A program made the position numbers and the translations under genes. The notes under the pieces were generated by a model. It made no database searches. It saw nothing but the letters and a program-made list of their open reading frames with translations, and was not told the origin of the DNA. DNA of 64,000 nucleotides from Cricetomys ansorgei (Eukaryota; Chordata; Mammalia; Rodentia; Nesomyidae): positions 186,001 to 250,000 of the forward strand of contig JAMJFZ010000688.1 of the NCBI GenBank assembly GCA_026225945.1, in the 5' to 3' direction. Positions within the stretch are counted from its first letter, which is position 1. Each line of letters opens with the position of its first letter. This document shows, piece after piece, positions 48,767 to 60,179 of the stretch.

Positions 48767-48926
48767 ACACTCATTAATCCAATGTCTTTCTTTTCCACAC
48801 CTTCTACATAGTCCAGGAAATTGAGGTTTTCATCCTGCCTTATTATCAGAGAAAATATTATTTCTAAGATCCGTTTGTCTAAAGTCTTTTTTAAAATGAC
48901 CTGACTTTCCACAGCCAAAACTTCTG
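48767..48926 (-). pseudogene. Retroviral gag nucleocapsid remnant: one intact, one broken zinc knuckle
   Basis: The second CCHC knuckle (48767-48808) reads [14 protein letters not shown], a complete C-x2-C-x4-H-x4-C motif. The first (about 48885-48926) reads SFGCGKSGHFKKDF, with two of its three cysteines replaced. Nucleocapsid knuckles bind the genomic RNA during packaging. A stop separates the two in the spacer. Confidence 0.85.
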
Positions 48927-48958
48927 ATCTTTTGATTTTTAAGACCTAGAACAGTTCT

Positions 48959-50197
48959 TTATCCAATCAAAGTGGCATTGTAAGCATTGGATGCAATAAC
49001 AGTAGTAATTTTAATCCATTGATCCAAGGAAGTTGTTTTCAATGGCCTTATTGCCTTTTGGAATTCTGAATTAGCATTTTCAAACTCCAGAGATTTAATT
49101 AACATTTCCCTTGTTTCTGAGTCTGAAATTGTCTTATGGACAGCAGAAGTCAATGGCTGATTTGGGCCTTGCATGATTTTAATAAATGACTCAGACTGGT
49201 TTTCCTGGCTCTTCAGCTTTATCTCAAACGTTTAAAGTCACTATTCGACATTGTGCTAAAATATTATCATCAAACTGGATCTGCACTTCCAATTCAGCAT
49301 ATTGACCTTCACCTATCAACTGATCTCTGAAAATAATACCTCTAACTTGGTTATGTTGTTCTATTACCAAAGCTTCTTCTTTCCACCATGTCAACCATTT
49401 TAACTGAGGACCGGCTTCTAATACATCTTTTGCCAAGTCCCTCCAATCTCGAGAAATGACTCGGTGTTGAACAGCCCAGTTGTTCAATATCTGTTTTACA
49501 TAAGGAAAGTGCATTCCATAGGCTACTACTGCCTCTTTAAATCTCTTTAAATCTAACATTTCTGTAGGTTGCCATACAAGTTCATCATAGCCCTGTGGAT
49601 ATTTTTCATTAGCGGGCATCCTGTATATACTTACTGGATACACCAGAGTTGGTTTTCTTAAAATCCTTGGCTGCCACATTTCATTAAAGGGTGGAGCAGT
49701 AGGCTCTGAATTCTCTGACTGGGTAGGATTTTACTTCCTTCCATCAAGTGTTCTAATTTTGCTATCAGTGTTTGCATTCTCACATTCCACTTCTCATCTA
49801 TTTCTTTATTTAAGGCTGCTTCTTGTGAGAAGCAAGTAGATTCTGCTTTTCTTTCCACCATTTTAAAATTTTCTGATTTTGCTTTTAATTTATCTCCTGT
49901 ATCTAAGTCAATTCCCCATAAAGGGCTAGCAGATTTCTCTTTTCCTTCTGTACTGACAATTTTCGTTGAAAGAGCACAGTATACCATGATGGCTATTGAT
50001 AACACAGTTTGAAATATCAGGATAACAAAAACCATAATCTGATTTATGCTAGTCTCAGTTGAAGTATTTATCTCTTCATCTACTGCTTTCATTCCTAAAA
50101 CATCCATAATAAAACTATACAGAGCCCAAGTGCCCTGTGTCATAATATTTTTCATTTTTAACATGGAAAAATTTTCTTTTCCACTATTACTTATCAT
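48959..50197 (-). pseudogene. Retroviral gag remnant (matrix-side and capsid)
   Basis: Three minus-strand frames in order: 50197-49658 (matrix side, with a hydrophobic segment MVFVILIFQTVLSIAIMVY and a charged C-terminal part), 49679-49224 (capsid N-terminal half; YPV near its start, then LKRFKEAVVAYG and WRDLAKDVLEAGPQLKW), and 49174-48959 (capsid C-terminal region, ETREMLIKSLEFENANSEFQ). The order and capsid features match class II endogenous retrovirus Gag. The frames are disjoint through shifts and stops, so no complete Gag can be made. The internal hydrophobic stretch in the matrix part is unusual. Confidence 0.8.
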
Positions 50198-50537
50198 CTC
50201 CTTCCTTAGGAGACTTCTGTATACACTTCCTTTATTATTCCTTTAATTCTGTCTCTTTTTCTCTTTCTCGTTTTTATTTATTACTCTCTGATTTTAAACT
50301 TAATATTCTTTCTTTCTCTTAACTTCACTTCTTTTGTTAACTACCTTTTTCTTTGAGCTTACTTTACCTTTCCTGTGTCTCCTTCCTTCTTTTCTCTGCC
50401 TTGGCCCTTGCCGTCCCGCATTGTCTGTCTTTTCCTTGTAGACTCTGCATCTGGATTCTCCTGTCCCGTTTTGTCTGTCCTTTCCTTTGTCTTCTTTCTT
50501 CTTTTCTTCTTTTCTCTTCCTTTCTCATGTGTGTCCT

Positions 50538-50557
50538 TGCCACATGTTGGTGAGCCA
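50538..50557 (-). other. Primer binding site, tRNA-Lys1,2-like, degenerate
   Basis: Two bases beyond the LTR end the minus strand reads TGGCTCACCAACATGTGGCA. This resembles the tRNA-Lys1,2 complement used by several betaretrovirus-like elements, with an extra base and a few substitutions. It fixes the orientation of the element. Confidence 0.7.
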
Positions 50558-50559
50558 AG

Positions 50560-50989
50560 TGTTAATGTATATTTTTCGTTCACTTAATAAGAGTCCAGCA
50601 TTGAATTTTCCAATGCTCTTTATTAATCACAAACCATGTAAAATCTCAGGGAGTTCTGTACCCGGGCATCTAGGCAGAGAGCTCACTCAAAGGCTCCCTC
50701 ACGCCATGCTGTCCTCCTGGGTCTTCCCCTGCTTCTCCTTGCTTCTCCTCTTGTTCTCCTTGCCCTTGCCCTTGGTGCTCTTTTATTCCAAATCCTCTCT
50801 GTTTCCCCCCAGCCTTCCAATATACAAATGAGTGGAGCCTAACCTTCATCTGCCTTAAAGTTAAGGAATGTCCTAATCATGTAGAGAGCTGGATAGCCAC
50901 TCCTATGTTTACTGGTTGGAAGTGAATCCTGTACTTGCTTCAAGGACAGCTTACCAGAATATTATCCATAACAAAAATCTCCCACAACA
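50560..50989 (-). repeat. 5' LTR of the retrovirus remnant
   Basis: 430 bp, TGTTGTGG...ATTAACA on the minus strand, with AATAAA in the 'ttaataaagagcattgg' block. R/U5 is nearly the same as in the 3' LTR. U3 is longer and different, for example 'gtagagagctggatagcc' on the plus strand with no counterpart. Confidence 0.85.
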
Positions 50990-50991
50990 CA

Positions 50992-52425
50992 GAATTCCTG
51001 GGCGTATACACAAAGGATGCTCCAACCTATATCAAGGTCACTTGGTCAACTATGTTCGTAATGGCTTTATTCATAATAGCCAAAAATTGGAAACAAACTA
51101 GATGCACTTTAACTATGTTGAGAATGGCTTTATCCATAATAGACAGAAATTGGAAACAAGATGCACCTCAGCTGAAGAATGGATAAGAAATGTGGTGCCT
51201 TTACATAATGGAGTATTACTCCCCTATTAAAAAAATGACATCATGAATTTTGCATGCAAATGAATTAAACTAGGAAAAAAATCCTGAGTGAGGTAACCCA
51301 AACCTAAAAAGACAAACATGGTAAGACAAACATGGTATGTACTCACTTATTAGTGGACATTAGTTGTTATAGACAACAACACTACAACACATATTCCCAC
51401 AGTAAACTATGCAACAAAGGTCCCAGTAGAAACACTCATCTTCCTAAGAAGGAGAAATAGAACAGATGTTGTAGGAGGACTGGGGCAGGATGGGAATAGG
51501 AACAGGAAGGATCAGGTAGGGGGAAGAGGAATGGAGGGAGAGACAACTGGATTTGAGTGACATTTAGGGGATGATTTGGGGACCCACTAGTGAAAATTCC
51601 CTGGAATCTATGAGGGTGACCCCAGGAAGTATCCCTAGTAATGGGGAATAAGGAGCCTGAGCTGGCTATCTCCTGTAAACAAGCCAGGCAGGACAATGGA
51701 GGAACAGAACCCCATGCTAAGAAAGGGAGCTCTGCCTCACCTGCAGGGCTGACCAGGAACACAAGACTGGATAGACTGGAGACCATACCTAATGATATTC
51801 TGCTATGCTCATACATTGGTGCCTATCCCAAGTTTCATCAGAGAGGCTTCCTCCAGCAGCTGGCAGTAGCAGATGAAGATTCCCACAATAAAGCATTTGG
51901 CAGAACTTCGGGAACCCTGTGGAAGAGGGAGCAGAAGGATTGTGGGAATCAGAGGGGCTGAGGACTGCAGCAAAATGCCTCCCACAGAGTCAAAGGACCA
52001 GGACTCATAGGGGCTCACAGACTGAGTCTGCATGAGTCTGCCCTAGGTCCCCTACATATGTATTAAGATTGTCTGGCTTGGTGTTATAGAACTCCAGAAA
52101 TTTGGAGTGTGTGTGTATGTGTGTGTGTGTGTGGGGGGGTGTCTCCTAAAGTTTTATCTGCCCTTAGGACTCTTATCTTCCTACTTGTTGGTTTCATCCC
52201 ACTTTGATGCAGGGTCCTATAACCTACATTGTTACATTTTGTTAAGCCCTGTTGGATTTGTTACCCTGAGAGTCTTGCTCTTCTCTGAGGGGAAGTGGGA
52301 GGAGGTGAAATGTAGATATTGGAGAAAGAAAAGATAGAGAGGAGCTGGGAGAATTTAAAAATGGTAAGGATTTATAGGAATGCATTGTACAAGAGGAAAA
52401 AACGTAAGTAAAAAATGGTGTTCAG
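50992..52425 (+). mobile_element. L1 3' end (ORF2 tail plus 3'UTR)
   Basis: The plus strand starts in L1 ORF2 immediately beyond the LTR: 'cctgggcgtatacacaaagg', peptide-like ALFIIAKNWKQTRC at 51060-51110, 'gtatgtactcacttattagt', then a G/A-rich 3'UTR ('ggggaagaggaatggaggga', 'gggaatcagaggggctgagg'). An internal duplication of the 'ggctttattcataatag' block occurs at 51062 and 51124. Nothing upstream of this point in ORF2 is found on the other side of the retrovirus. Confidence 0.85.
52107..52140. repeat. (TG)n tract inside the L1 3'UTR
   Basis: Short impure TG repeat followed by a G run. Confidence 0.9.
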
Positions 52426-53166
52426 TCTTTCTTAACGATGCAGTATGATTAAGTAAGCCAAGAAATGACAATGAAAGGCATTACTGTTTCTATAAGGGAT
52501 TATTTTCCTTCAAAAATAGACAAATAAATATTTTATTTTCCCTTGTATCAAAAATATAGTTATTGGTGTATTAAAAGCCAAAATGTGATTATGACTATAT
52601 ATGTTTTATACTCTTTCTATGAGTGCATCAAGATATTCAAGAAGTGTAATTTTAGCTTATAGGCAGTAGTTTAAAATGTCACTTTTGCACAGCTGCAAAT
52701 CTGTATAAAATATTGGAATAAAGTCTTAATTTGAAAGGAATTACACAGAGGTAAAGGGAGTTTGGGATGTATAAGGTATTATTTATGGAGGTTGATAACA
52801 TTATGCTTTATAACTAAATTTACTTTTGTCATTATTAAAAATCATTTTCCTGCTCCTATATAACAAACTATGAAATTGTCCAATACATGCTGATATGAAA
52901 GGGATGTTGTAAACACCTTACTTGAAGCACAGAATAGGTCACTGACATGTGCCTGGAGATTTCATACGGTAGGTGTTGCAGAAGTTGTAAGAAAATAAAT
53001 GTGATGTCAGGAAATGTAAATAATACAAAGTTTTATCATACAGAATTCTTTGAATTCTGAAATTGCTCTGCAAATGAAATGTCTTAAGAGAAAAATTGTA
53101 TGCCATCTATTTTCTTAATTTTGTGTGCTCACGTCACCCTCTAGTGGTCAAATTATAGAGTACAAG
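52426..53166. other. AT-rich intergenic, nothing recognised
   Basis: Low-complexity AT-rich DNA without a gene or a nameable repeat. Confidence 0.5.
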
Positions 53167-53582
53167 TGTTAATAAGGCTCCGTCCTTAATTTTTTCAAGG
53201 TATTTATTGGGCAGCTAGGCAGAGACTACTCCATCACCTTCTTCCATCGATCTCTCCTGATTCTCCTGCTGCCACCCTCCTACTCTTCCCAGGTCCTTTA
53301 ATCTTTTCCCAAGACCCTTTCCATGTACAGGCCTTCCTTACAAAACAATGATATCTCTAGGTATGTTGGCATACACAGCTAGGGGTGAGCAGAGAGGATT
53401 CAGATATTTGATTGTATTCAGTCACCTTCAACTGTAAACAATTGGCTTTTTCAGGTGGAGATCAGAGTGGCTACTCCATAGCACAGCACAGAGGTGTAAA
53501 TATGTACGAAGCAAAGTTGCAAGGAATCACGCTTCACCTTTCCCCAAAAAACAGCACACAGGAGTTAAAATATCCCACAACA
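53167..53582 (-). repeat. Solo LTR related to the retrovirus LTRs
   Basis: On the minus strand it runs TGTTGTGGGATATTTT... to ...CCTTATTAACA. It has an AATAAA near its 3' end (in 'cccaataaatacc') and the shared U3 block TTTACACCTCTGTGCTRT. No internal retroviral sequence adjoins it, and flanking bases show no clear target-site duplication. Same superfamily as the 45.8-51.0 kb LTRs but a distinct subfamily. Confidence 0.65.
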
Positions 53583-53993
53583 TAAAAAAACACTATAAAT
53601 ATTAAAAAAAATTCCAGCACTCTCTTACTTGTATATCTCCATAAATATCAGATGCTAAACATGGAGAGTCCTTGCAATGTGCTATTGGTGATTGAAGGGA
53701 AATGACACAGGTGGAGAAACAGGCCTAGCAAGGATAGCTGCATAGGGATAGAAAAGAGAATTCAAATGGTCAAAGGAAATTGATAATGCAAGTATAGATG
53801 CGTGTAGGGCTTCCAGGCTAAAGAGTGAAGTTGTAGCACGAGCAGTCCTTGCCCCCAGGGGCTGGCAGGACACTCCGGAGTCTCCTTTACTCTTAAAGCC
53901 CTGGAAGCTGCTAACTCAGTAAACAGATTGGCAAAATGTCTGCCTGCCTCGTGGTGAATCATACACCTTTGTCTCTGCAAAGGCCATGGATAT

Positions 53994-54341
53994 TGTGGGG
54001 GTTGGCCAGGTACGCCCCTCCCCCTGCCATGCTAATTAAGGCTTCCCTGCTCGAGGGGAAAAGCCACGACCTTATGGGAAGAGGTTATTTATCGGGGTGA
54101 TCCCTTGGAATAAAGGAGTTCGGGTTCGAGTTCAGGTCCACCAGATGCCGACTCCGTCTCAGGCGGCGCGCCACGCGGTCCTAGGAACCCACATCAAAAA
54201 CGTCCCCGGGGCTTCCCCACGGCTCTCGGCTTGTCTTTTCTCGCCTCTGGCCAGGGCGGGAACCGAGCGGCTTCCCAGCCAGCTCCGGGCAGGATAGGGC
54301 TGTGGCGGAACGTGCCGGGGAGACAGAAAAGAAAAACAACA
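53994..54341 (+). promoter_or_regulatory. CpG-retaining LTR-like promoter segment
   Basis: A 348-bp block reads TGTGGGGG...AACAACA. It contains a TATA-like 'ggttatttatcgg' (~54085), AATAAA (~54111) and many intact CpGs (for example 'ggcggcgcgcc' at ~54162) in otherwise CpG-poor DNA. This order of elements fits a solo LTR of an endogenous retrovirus. An isolated CpG-island promoter is the alternative. The 66-codon frame over it (54097-54297) has no domain. Confidence 0.45.
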
Positions 54342-54460
54342 GATGCGTGATTCTAAACTGTACTTTCTTTCTCCTCACTAAAGAACCCTTGTAGTGTATT
54401 AAAAAAGCACCTAGAATTTCTTCTACATTGTCTACAATTTTGTAATGATAATCTTTGATT

Positions 54461-54515
54461 TGTATGTGTTTGTGTTTGTGTGTGTACGTGTGTGTGTGTG
54501 TGTGTGTGTATGTGT
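54461..54515. repeat. (TG)n microsatellite
   Basis: Impure TG repeat. Confidence 0.95.
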
Positions 54516-54602
54516 CTCACAGGTATTTCCTTGTGGTTAACATGGGAATAATGTAATAATACACTTTATAATAAAACCAATCTACTCTAAGAATACCCAT
54601 TT

Positions 54603-54775
54603 GCCAGATAGAGATGGGACATGCCTTTATTCCCAGCACTTCGGAGGCAGAGGCAAGTGGATCTCTGTGAGTCTGAGGGCAGTCTGGTCTACTAAGGGAG
54701 TTTCCAGACAGCAGGGACTGTTACATCAAGAAATCTTTTTCCTGAAAAACCAAACAAATAAAATAAAATACTCTT
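54603..54775 (+). mobile_element. B1 SINE
   Basis: 'gggacatgcctttattccca', 'gcacttcggaggcagaggca', 'agtggatctctgtgagtctg', then an A-rich AAATAAAATAAAA tail. Confidence 0.92.
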
Positions 54776-57170
54776 ACACTTCCTCTCCCAGCATACTTTA
54801 TCCTCATACTTGATACAGTCTACACTGTGTATTCATTAAGGTGGGCTTTATATTTCAGTCCTGTTGTTTGTTTTGCATTTCTGTTCCAGACTTCAGAATG
54901 GCTGATGTGTCACTGTTCCAGTGATGGAATGTTCATTTATTTTGCTAACATATTTATATTTATCTACAAATTTTATACTTTCATATATATTTATATAAAA
55001 GTATGAAAACTTAGCATTCTCTTAAAAACTATATTTTTACTATGTTGAACAAGACTCTTGAATCTAAAAGCCACATTTACTCCATACATTAAAGCAGCCA
55101 AAAGACAAACAATGGTATTATTAGACAATTAAAACTCAGGACTGAGATTGTTCTATGGTCCAGATCACTTAAGGAGTTATGTCCCTGAGACTAGCAAAGC
55201 AGCTCTTGTCCAAAAAACATCTATCAGTTCCCCTGCTTAGGTACAGAGGCTTAAAGAATATCACAACACCACATACATTAAAAAATGTGCCTTCCATAAG
55301 TAGACTCCAGGGTGTATAAGTATATGGTGCTACGGGAACCTAAAGAAAGAAACGACAACAAAATTATTAGTAAGTATTCATGTTTTAGAATATTATGATA
55401 ACACCTGTAAATTACAAAACTTGTACCTTTCATTTTTAAAAACTTATCCTGAAGAAAAGGACTTTAGGGATTGGGGGTAGAGGGACTGGGAAGGACAATG
55501 CATAGCTTCCAAAGGTTACTATGGACACCAACTAGTTTTCTTGAAACAATTCTGTGCATAAACAGAAATATCAACACATCAGCCTATAAAAGCCTAAATA
55601 TTAATTTCATTTCTTCAACAAAAAATTAGAAAAGAGTTGATTAAAATTCAAAAATTTATGTATAAGCTGAAGCAGTAAGAGAAAGGAAATACTTTTAATT
55701 ATGTGTGTCATAATTGCTAAAACTCTAAGAGAATCTTTCTGATGGAGATTACTAAGTGTGATGACAACTTTCATAAGCCAAAGGGTCTACTAGATAGATC
55801 TCTGTGCTGTCAAGGACCTGTAGCCCATCAATTAGGATGGAACAATGCTCAGCAGAAGAAACAGATAAGAAGATCTGGGCCTAATCTGTCAAAATAACTG
55901 GACCGAGTATTCTACCTTCACAAGCATGTCTCAGACAATGTGATGAATGAGAAATCCAGCTTAGGGAGGTGGACCACAGTTCACCTAACTGCTTAGACAA
56001 AATCCACAAATAAACAAACAAAAATAAAACTTTTAAATTATAATTTGTATTTCCATCTCAATTAGCACTATTCATTTATATAGCTGAGTTATAAATGGAT
56101 TGATTTATCTGCATAGTCATTCTCTTACAAATTGGGTTATTGCATTCTTGAATAAAAATTATCTGTGAATATTATACATAAATTTACATAATAATTCCAA
56201 ATAATCAAGTAGACAATCTGTTTCCCTTGATGACAGTAAAGTATGATGTCCTTAAGAAGAGACTACAGGGGTTAGGAAGCACCTAATTCATTTTGAACAT
56301 AGGAGACAAATGTTAGGGCAGAGTTAACTGGGATAGGTAAAGCAAGTAATAAGCAAATGTCTATCACTGATAGGAGGTAAAAAGGAAATATGAACAAAAC
56401 CCACAAAACAAATAGCACTTACAAGCACTTGTACAAACTCACATCAGGGATTTGTGAGTATTCTGACAAGCTAAAACCAAAACTGTGTGACTAGTACCTA
56501 CTACAACAAGCATATTGTATTTATAACATCCTACCATGTCCCAGGATAATAACACAGTCTCATATTCCCTTTCATGACAGTACTTACCTAGGCACTATTT
56601 CTCTATGACTAGTCATGGGAGAACTAGAACATTCTTGTCCAATAGGATCTAGGCAACATGCTGGCAACTACAGTACATAAATATGACCACTGCTATGACC
56701 ACTGCAGCTATGAAATAAAATTTTGTTTTATGTTTTAGGCAGAGTCTCTTCCTGAGACCCAGGATGCAATCTTCCTGCCTTTTTCTCTTGATTTCTTGCA
56801 TGCTGGCACATAGCATGTGCCATCACACTTATCTTAGAATGGGTTTTTTCTTTTTTTATTTGATTTTAATAGCCACTCATGACCAACCACTACGGCATTA
56901 ACTGCATAGGTAGTCCTAGAGTACCACTTACCCTAAGTACACTAGAACATGTTCATGAGAAAGCTATGGGCTTTATATTACTATATGTGTTAATACACTA
57001 AATATAATCTGATAAAATCTTCAAACACTATTCAGCATATAGGTCACCTACTGATATTTCACAAAGACATGAAAGGCCTCAAAAATGTTTTGATAGCTCT
57101 GAGACAAAGCTTATTTGAGAATAAGAATATTCTCATGAATATTACATGAGAATATACATGAGAATATTTG
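54776..57170. other. AT-rich intergenic; one degraded antisense B1-like patch
   Basis: No gene is seen. Around 56725-56850 a poor antisense B1-like block occurs ('ggcagagtctcttcctgaga', 'gcatgctggcacatag'). The rest is unassigned. Confidence 0.5.
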
Positions 57171-57172
57171 GT

Positions 57173-57262
57173 CTGGGGAATGAGAATGTAGCTCAGAGAC
57201 AGTGTTGAGTGTCACAAGAGTGTGAGTTTAATGCCTAGAAATAGCACTTGACAAACGAACAA
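57173..57262 (+). mobile_element. ID-like SINE fragment
   Basis: 'ctggggaatgagaatgtagc' then 'tcagagacagtg' and 'gagtttaatgcctag' parallel the ID (BC1-type) element with many changes. Confidence 0.5.
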
Positions 57263-57399
57263 GTCAGCCACCACCAATACCCCTCACAACCAAAAACAAA
57301 CCCCACTTATGAACAATGTGTTAAATGAAATATAATTTGCAGCAGTGGATAAAAACCAAAACAATATATGCCTAAAGAGTGAACATTCACCTAGCAGTA

Positions 57400-57860
57400 C
57401 TGGGGAGATGGTCAGCAGGTGAAACACTGGCCAGACATGTGTGAGGCCTGGAGCACCCAGGTAGATGCTGGATATGTTTGGCAGCTCATGTGTAATCCCA
57501 GTACTCTGTGAGCAGAGACAGAAGATCCTGCCACCAAGCTTGCTAGCTGGACTAGAGTGAGCAAGCTCTGGGATTCACGAGACACCATGCTTTAGACTAC
57601 ATGGTGGATACTGAGACAGAGAGACACTGACCATCAGCTGTTGGTATCCACATGTAATTCTGGTGCACACACAGTGGTTAAAGGCCTCTTACTTGCACAG
57701 GACCCAGGTTTGGCTTCTAGCATCCATATTCAGAGGCTCACAAAACTCCAGTTCCAGGAGTTCCAATGCCCTCTTGCCTCTGTGGGCACATGCACAAAAG
57801 TGGTGCACATAAACTCAAGCAAGCACACACACATACACAGGAATACAAATAAATAAGTGG
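57400..57860 (+). mobile_element. B4-type SINE followed by a B2-like SINE
   Basis: 57400-57650: 'tactggggagatggtcagca', 'tgtgtaatcccagtactctg', 'agcaagctctgggattcacg'. 57655-57860: 'acaggacccaggtttggctt', 'aactccagttccaggagttc', a CA-rich stretch and an AAATAAATAAG tail. Both are diverged. Confidence 0.7.
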
Positions 57861-59735
57861 TAAATAAATGCAGATATTATATTAACTTTATCAGTGCATG
57901 ACCTTCTATCCAGGTTCACATAATTGTAAGTATGGAAGTTTCCTACTGTTGCTTTAGGCACCAAACTTTAATAAAATAACAAAAAATTAGTTAAAATGTA
58001 TCACAAGAATAAAGAAATTTATATACCATGTTAACTCACAAGTCAGCACATATAACCTAATATAATACAAGCTGACAAAAAACAAAGGAAATGAATTTGC
58101 CTGTGTTTTAAAACTAATAAAAACTGCAAATGCCTCATAGACAGACAGGGTCTCAAAAAGCAAAAGATCTGTGAAAGTTTCACTAACTAAACCAGGGTAA
58201 TGTAGTTTAAAATATACAGACAATGGGGTGGAGCTGAAGTTTGGATTTAGTTTTTTTTTTTTTAATTTCCTTGTCAATTTTATTTTTTTTTTAATTTTGA
58301 TATATGCTCACATTACCAAAACCTTCCTGCCTTCTCATTGAACTCATAAATAACAGAAACAACTATGGATGTAAACTGCGCATATCGATCTTTCCTCTCA
58401 AACTTCCTGCCGGGTCCCACTCATTGACTTGCCTACTTTATTGCCTGGGGACAAGGTTCTGAATCACTGAGCAGCAGCTGGGCAGGTCCTAGGCCCCTTG
58501 CACTCGAAAGGATGCTGAACATAGCAGTTTTGCTCCCCAGGAGACAAAGTATTTTCTGCAAAATGATCTCAAATTCGGAACTAAACTATCCTCATTGCAT
58601 TATCCAGGGACCGATCCGATTAGACTCCAACCATGAACTCCAAAGCCACAGCTTTCACTCACTCCAGGAACCCGGAAAATCCAGGAACTATCTAAACTTC
58701 CGGAACCTGCCCCAGACACAGGCATACACACTCTACTAGCCTTGCCTGGTGCTTGCCCACATTTCTCAGAGCAACTCGGACTGGGCAGGGGTAGGGCCTA
58801 GACCAAGCTCTGCCCTGGTCATCACAACAATGCTTGGGGCTAGCTTCCAGATTCCTGATTATTTTTAGTGACTGAAGCCCTAGGAGGAGGAAGAGAAGCC
58901 ATTACTGACCTTCTGAGTTAAGCACCCAAATGCAGTTTTTAAAAAGGTGTAAATGTACTGAGATAACAATGTTATTTGGATGTTTCAACAGCAGTTTTGG
59001 GCTCTTTATGCTACTTTTAAGCAAGTTCACGAACACAGGTAAATGGAGCACTTTGCCAGAAGATTTTGACTGCAGTTTTGAATGTTCAAATATTGTCTAA
59101 TTTCAGAAAACTTATAAATAATAATTTTGAATTATAGAAAGCTGATCAAGTCTGTATATGTTTTAAACATATATTATGATTATTTGGAATAATTGGGAAC
59201 CATTAGCATCAGGTTCAAAACATATTTTAAACATAGAATAACATTTTATATCAATGTCAAAACGTTCCCAGATTAGTTTAGTTTAAATTGAATATACATT
59301 TATTCAGGACATCCATTTTTACAGGAAGTAGGAAAAATATTGAAATCCCCTTGTTGAAAATGAGGGTTGTTTGATCATTCTTCTGAATTGCATGCAGTGA
59401 TGACATTCTCCCACACAATATATTCAACGAAGACAAAACGATAGGATTTTGTGCATTGGTTGCGGAATGAAATTCATCTTCTCCTGTGGTTCTATCAATA
59501 CTAAAATATAACAGTTCACAATATTATTCCAATGACTAGAGAAAATTAAAAGTGATTGCCATTTAATTGAGTTAAAGAAATTTTAGTGTGGTTAGGACGT
59601 ATTCCATCAACTACATGATGTCTGAATTGGCTCAAACAAAGAAATAGAATATGAGGAGAAAAGCAAATAATTTGACATTGCCAATTAATTTCCCATTTAA
59701 ATGATGCAAATAGTCTCAATTTAGAATTGGATGTA
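57861..59735. other. Intergenic; CpG-containing unassigned block at 58370-58900
   Basis: No gene is recognised. The 58370-58900 segment is less AT-rich and keeps several CpGs ('gcgcatatcgatc', 'ggaccgatccg'), and a 75-codon frame (58512-58739) lies in it. This could be an old LTR or an untranslated exon; nothing decides. Confidence 0.4.
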
Positions 59736-60147
59736 TTAGAATAAAAGGAGACTTAAAACAAAATGTATTTCTTCGGATTGTTGTTTATATCTGGCCATCC
59801 ATGCTATCCCCATCACATTAAACTTCCTAATACTACCAATTGTTGTATAATAATAGGGATCTTGAACAACTCCTCCATATTGTCTATCAGAAATGACACT
59901 TTCATTTTCATTTTGTCCAGATAGCCCTCCTATCAAAGCATCTATCCTCCAGCAGAAAACATCCACTGCATTTGCTGCAGTTATATTTAAGAATAAGCCA
60001 CTCTTCAAGCTCCTGTGGAACACAGGGCAACATTTCTGGCATTCCTATGTTTGATATGTCAAGATTTTCTGTCTGTGCACAGATATAACATGAAGTATTC
60101 CTGGAACCAAATAAAATATGTATCTCATTTCCTTTGGTAGTAATCAC
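59736..60147 (-). pseudogene. Frameshifted minus-strand reading frames, unidentified
   Basis: Two overlapping minus-strand frames in different phases (60147-59908 and 60023-59736) read as if one sequence had shifted frame. The first has paired cysteines (NTSCYICAQ, YNCSKCSGC) and the second NITAANAVDVFCWRIDALI. The Cys/Asn-x-Thr content hints at an extracellular or viral-envelope-like origin, but no family is recognised. A decayed gene or retroviral fragment is likely; function none. Confidence 0.3.
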
Positions 60148-60179
60148 ATGATCAAAAGGAAACTTTGCTAAAGTAAGTT

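Larger units (their letters stand above)
45791..50989 (-). mobile_element. Class II (betaretrovirus-like) endogenous retrovirus remnant
   Basis: Minus-strand provirus-like element bounded by two LTRs, with a primer binding site next to the 5' LTR, gag and pro remnants in order, and an env-like tail. Between pro (ending near 48200) and the 3' LTR (46168) there is only about 2 kb. No reverse transcriptase, RNase H or integrase motif is visible there, so pol appears deleted. Frames are broken by stops and shifts and it cannot encode functional proteins. The flanks just outside the LTRs (gtagct and cagaat) are not a matching target-site duplication. Confidence 0.85.

Noticed and set aside
50359..50583. 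Lys/Arg/Glu-rich minus-strand frames near 50.4 kb
   Set aside because: They lie in the polypurine/polypyrimidine leader of the retrovirus, between primer binding site and gag; composition artefact.
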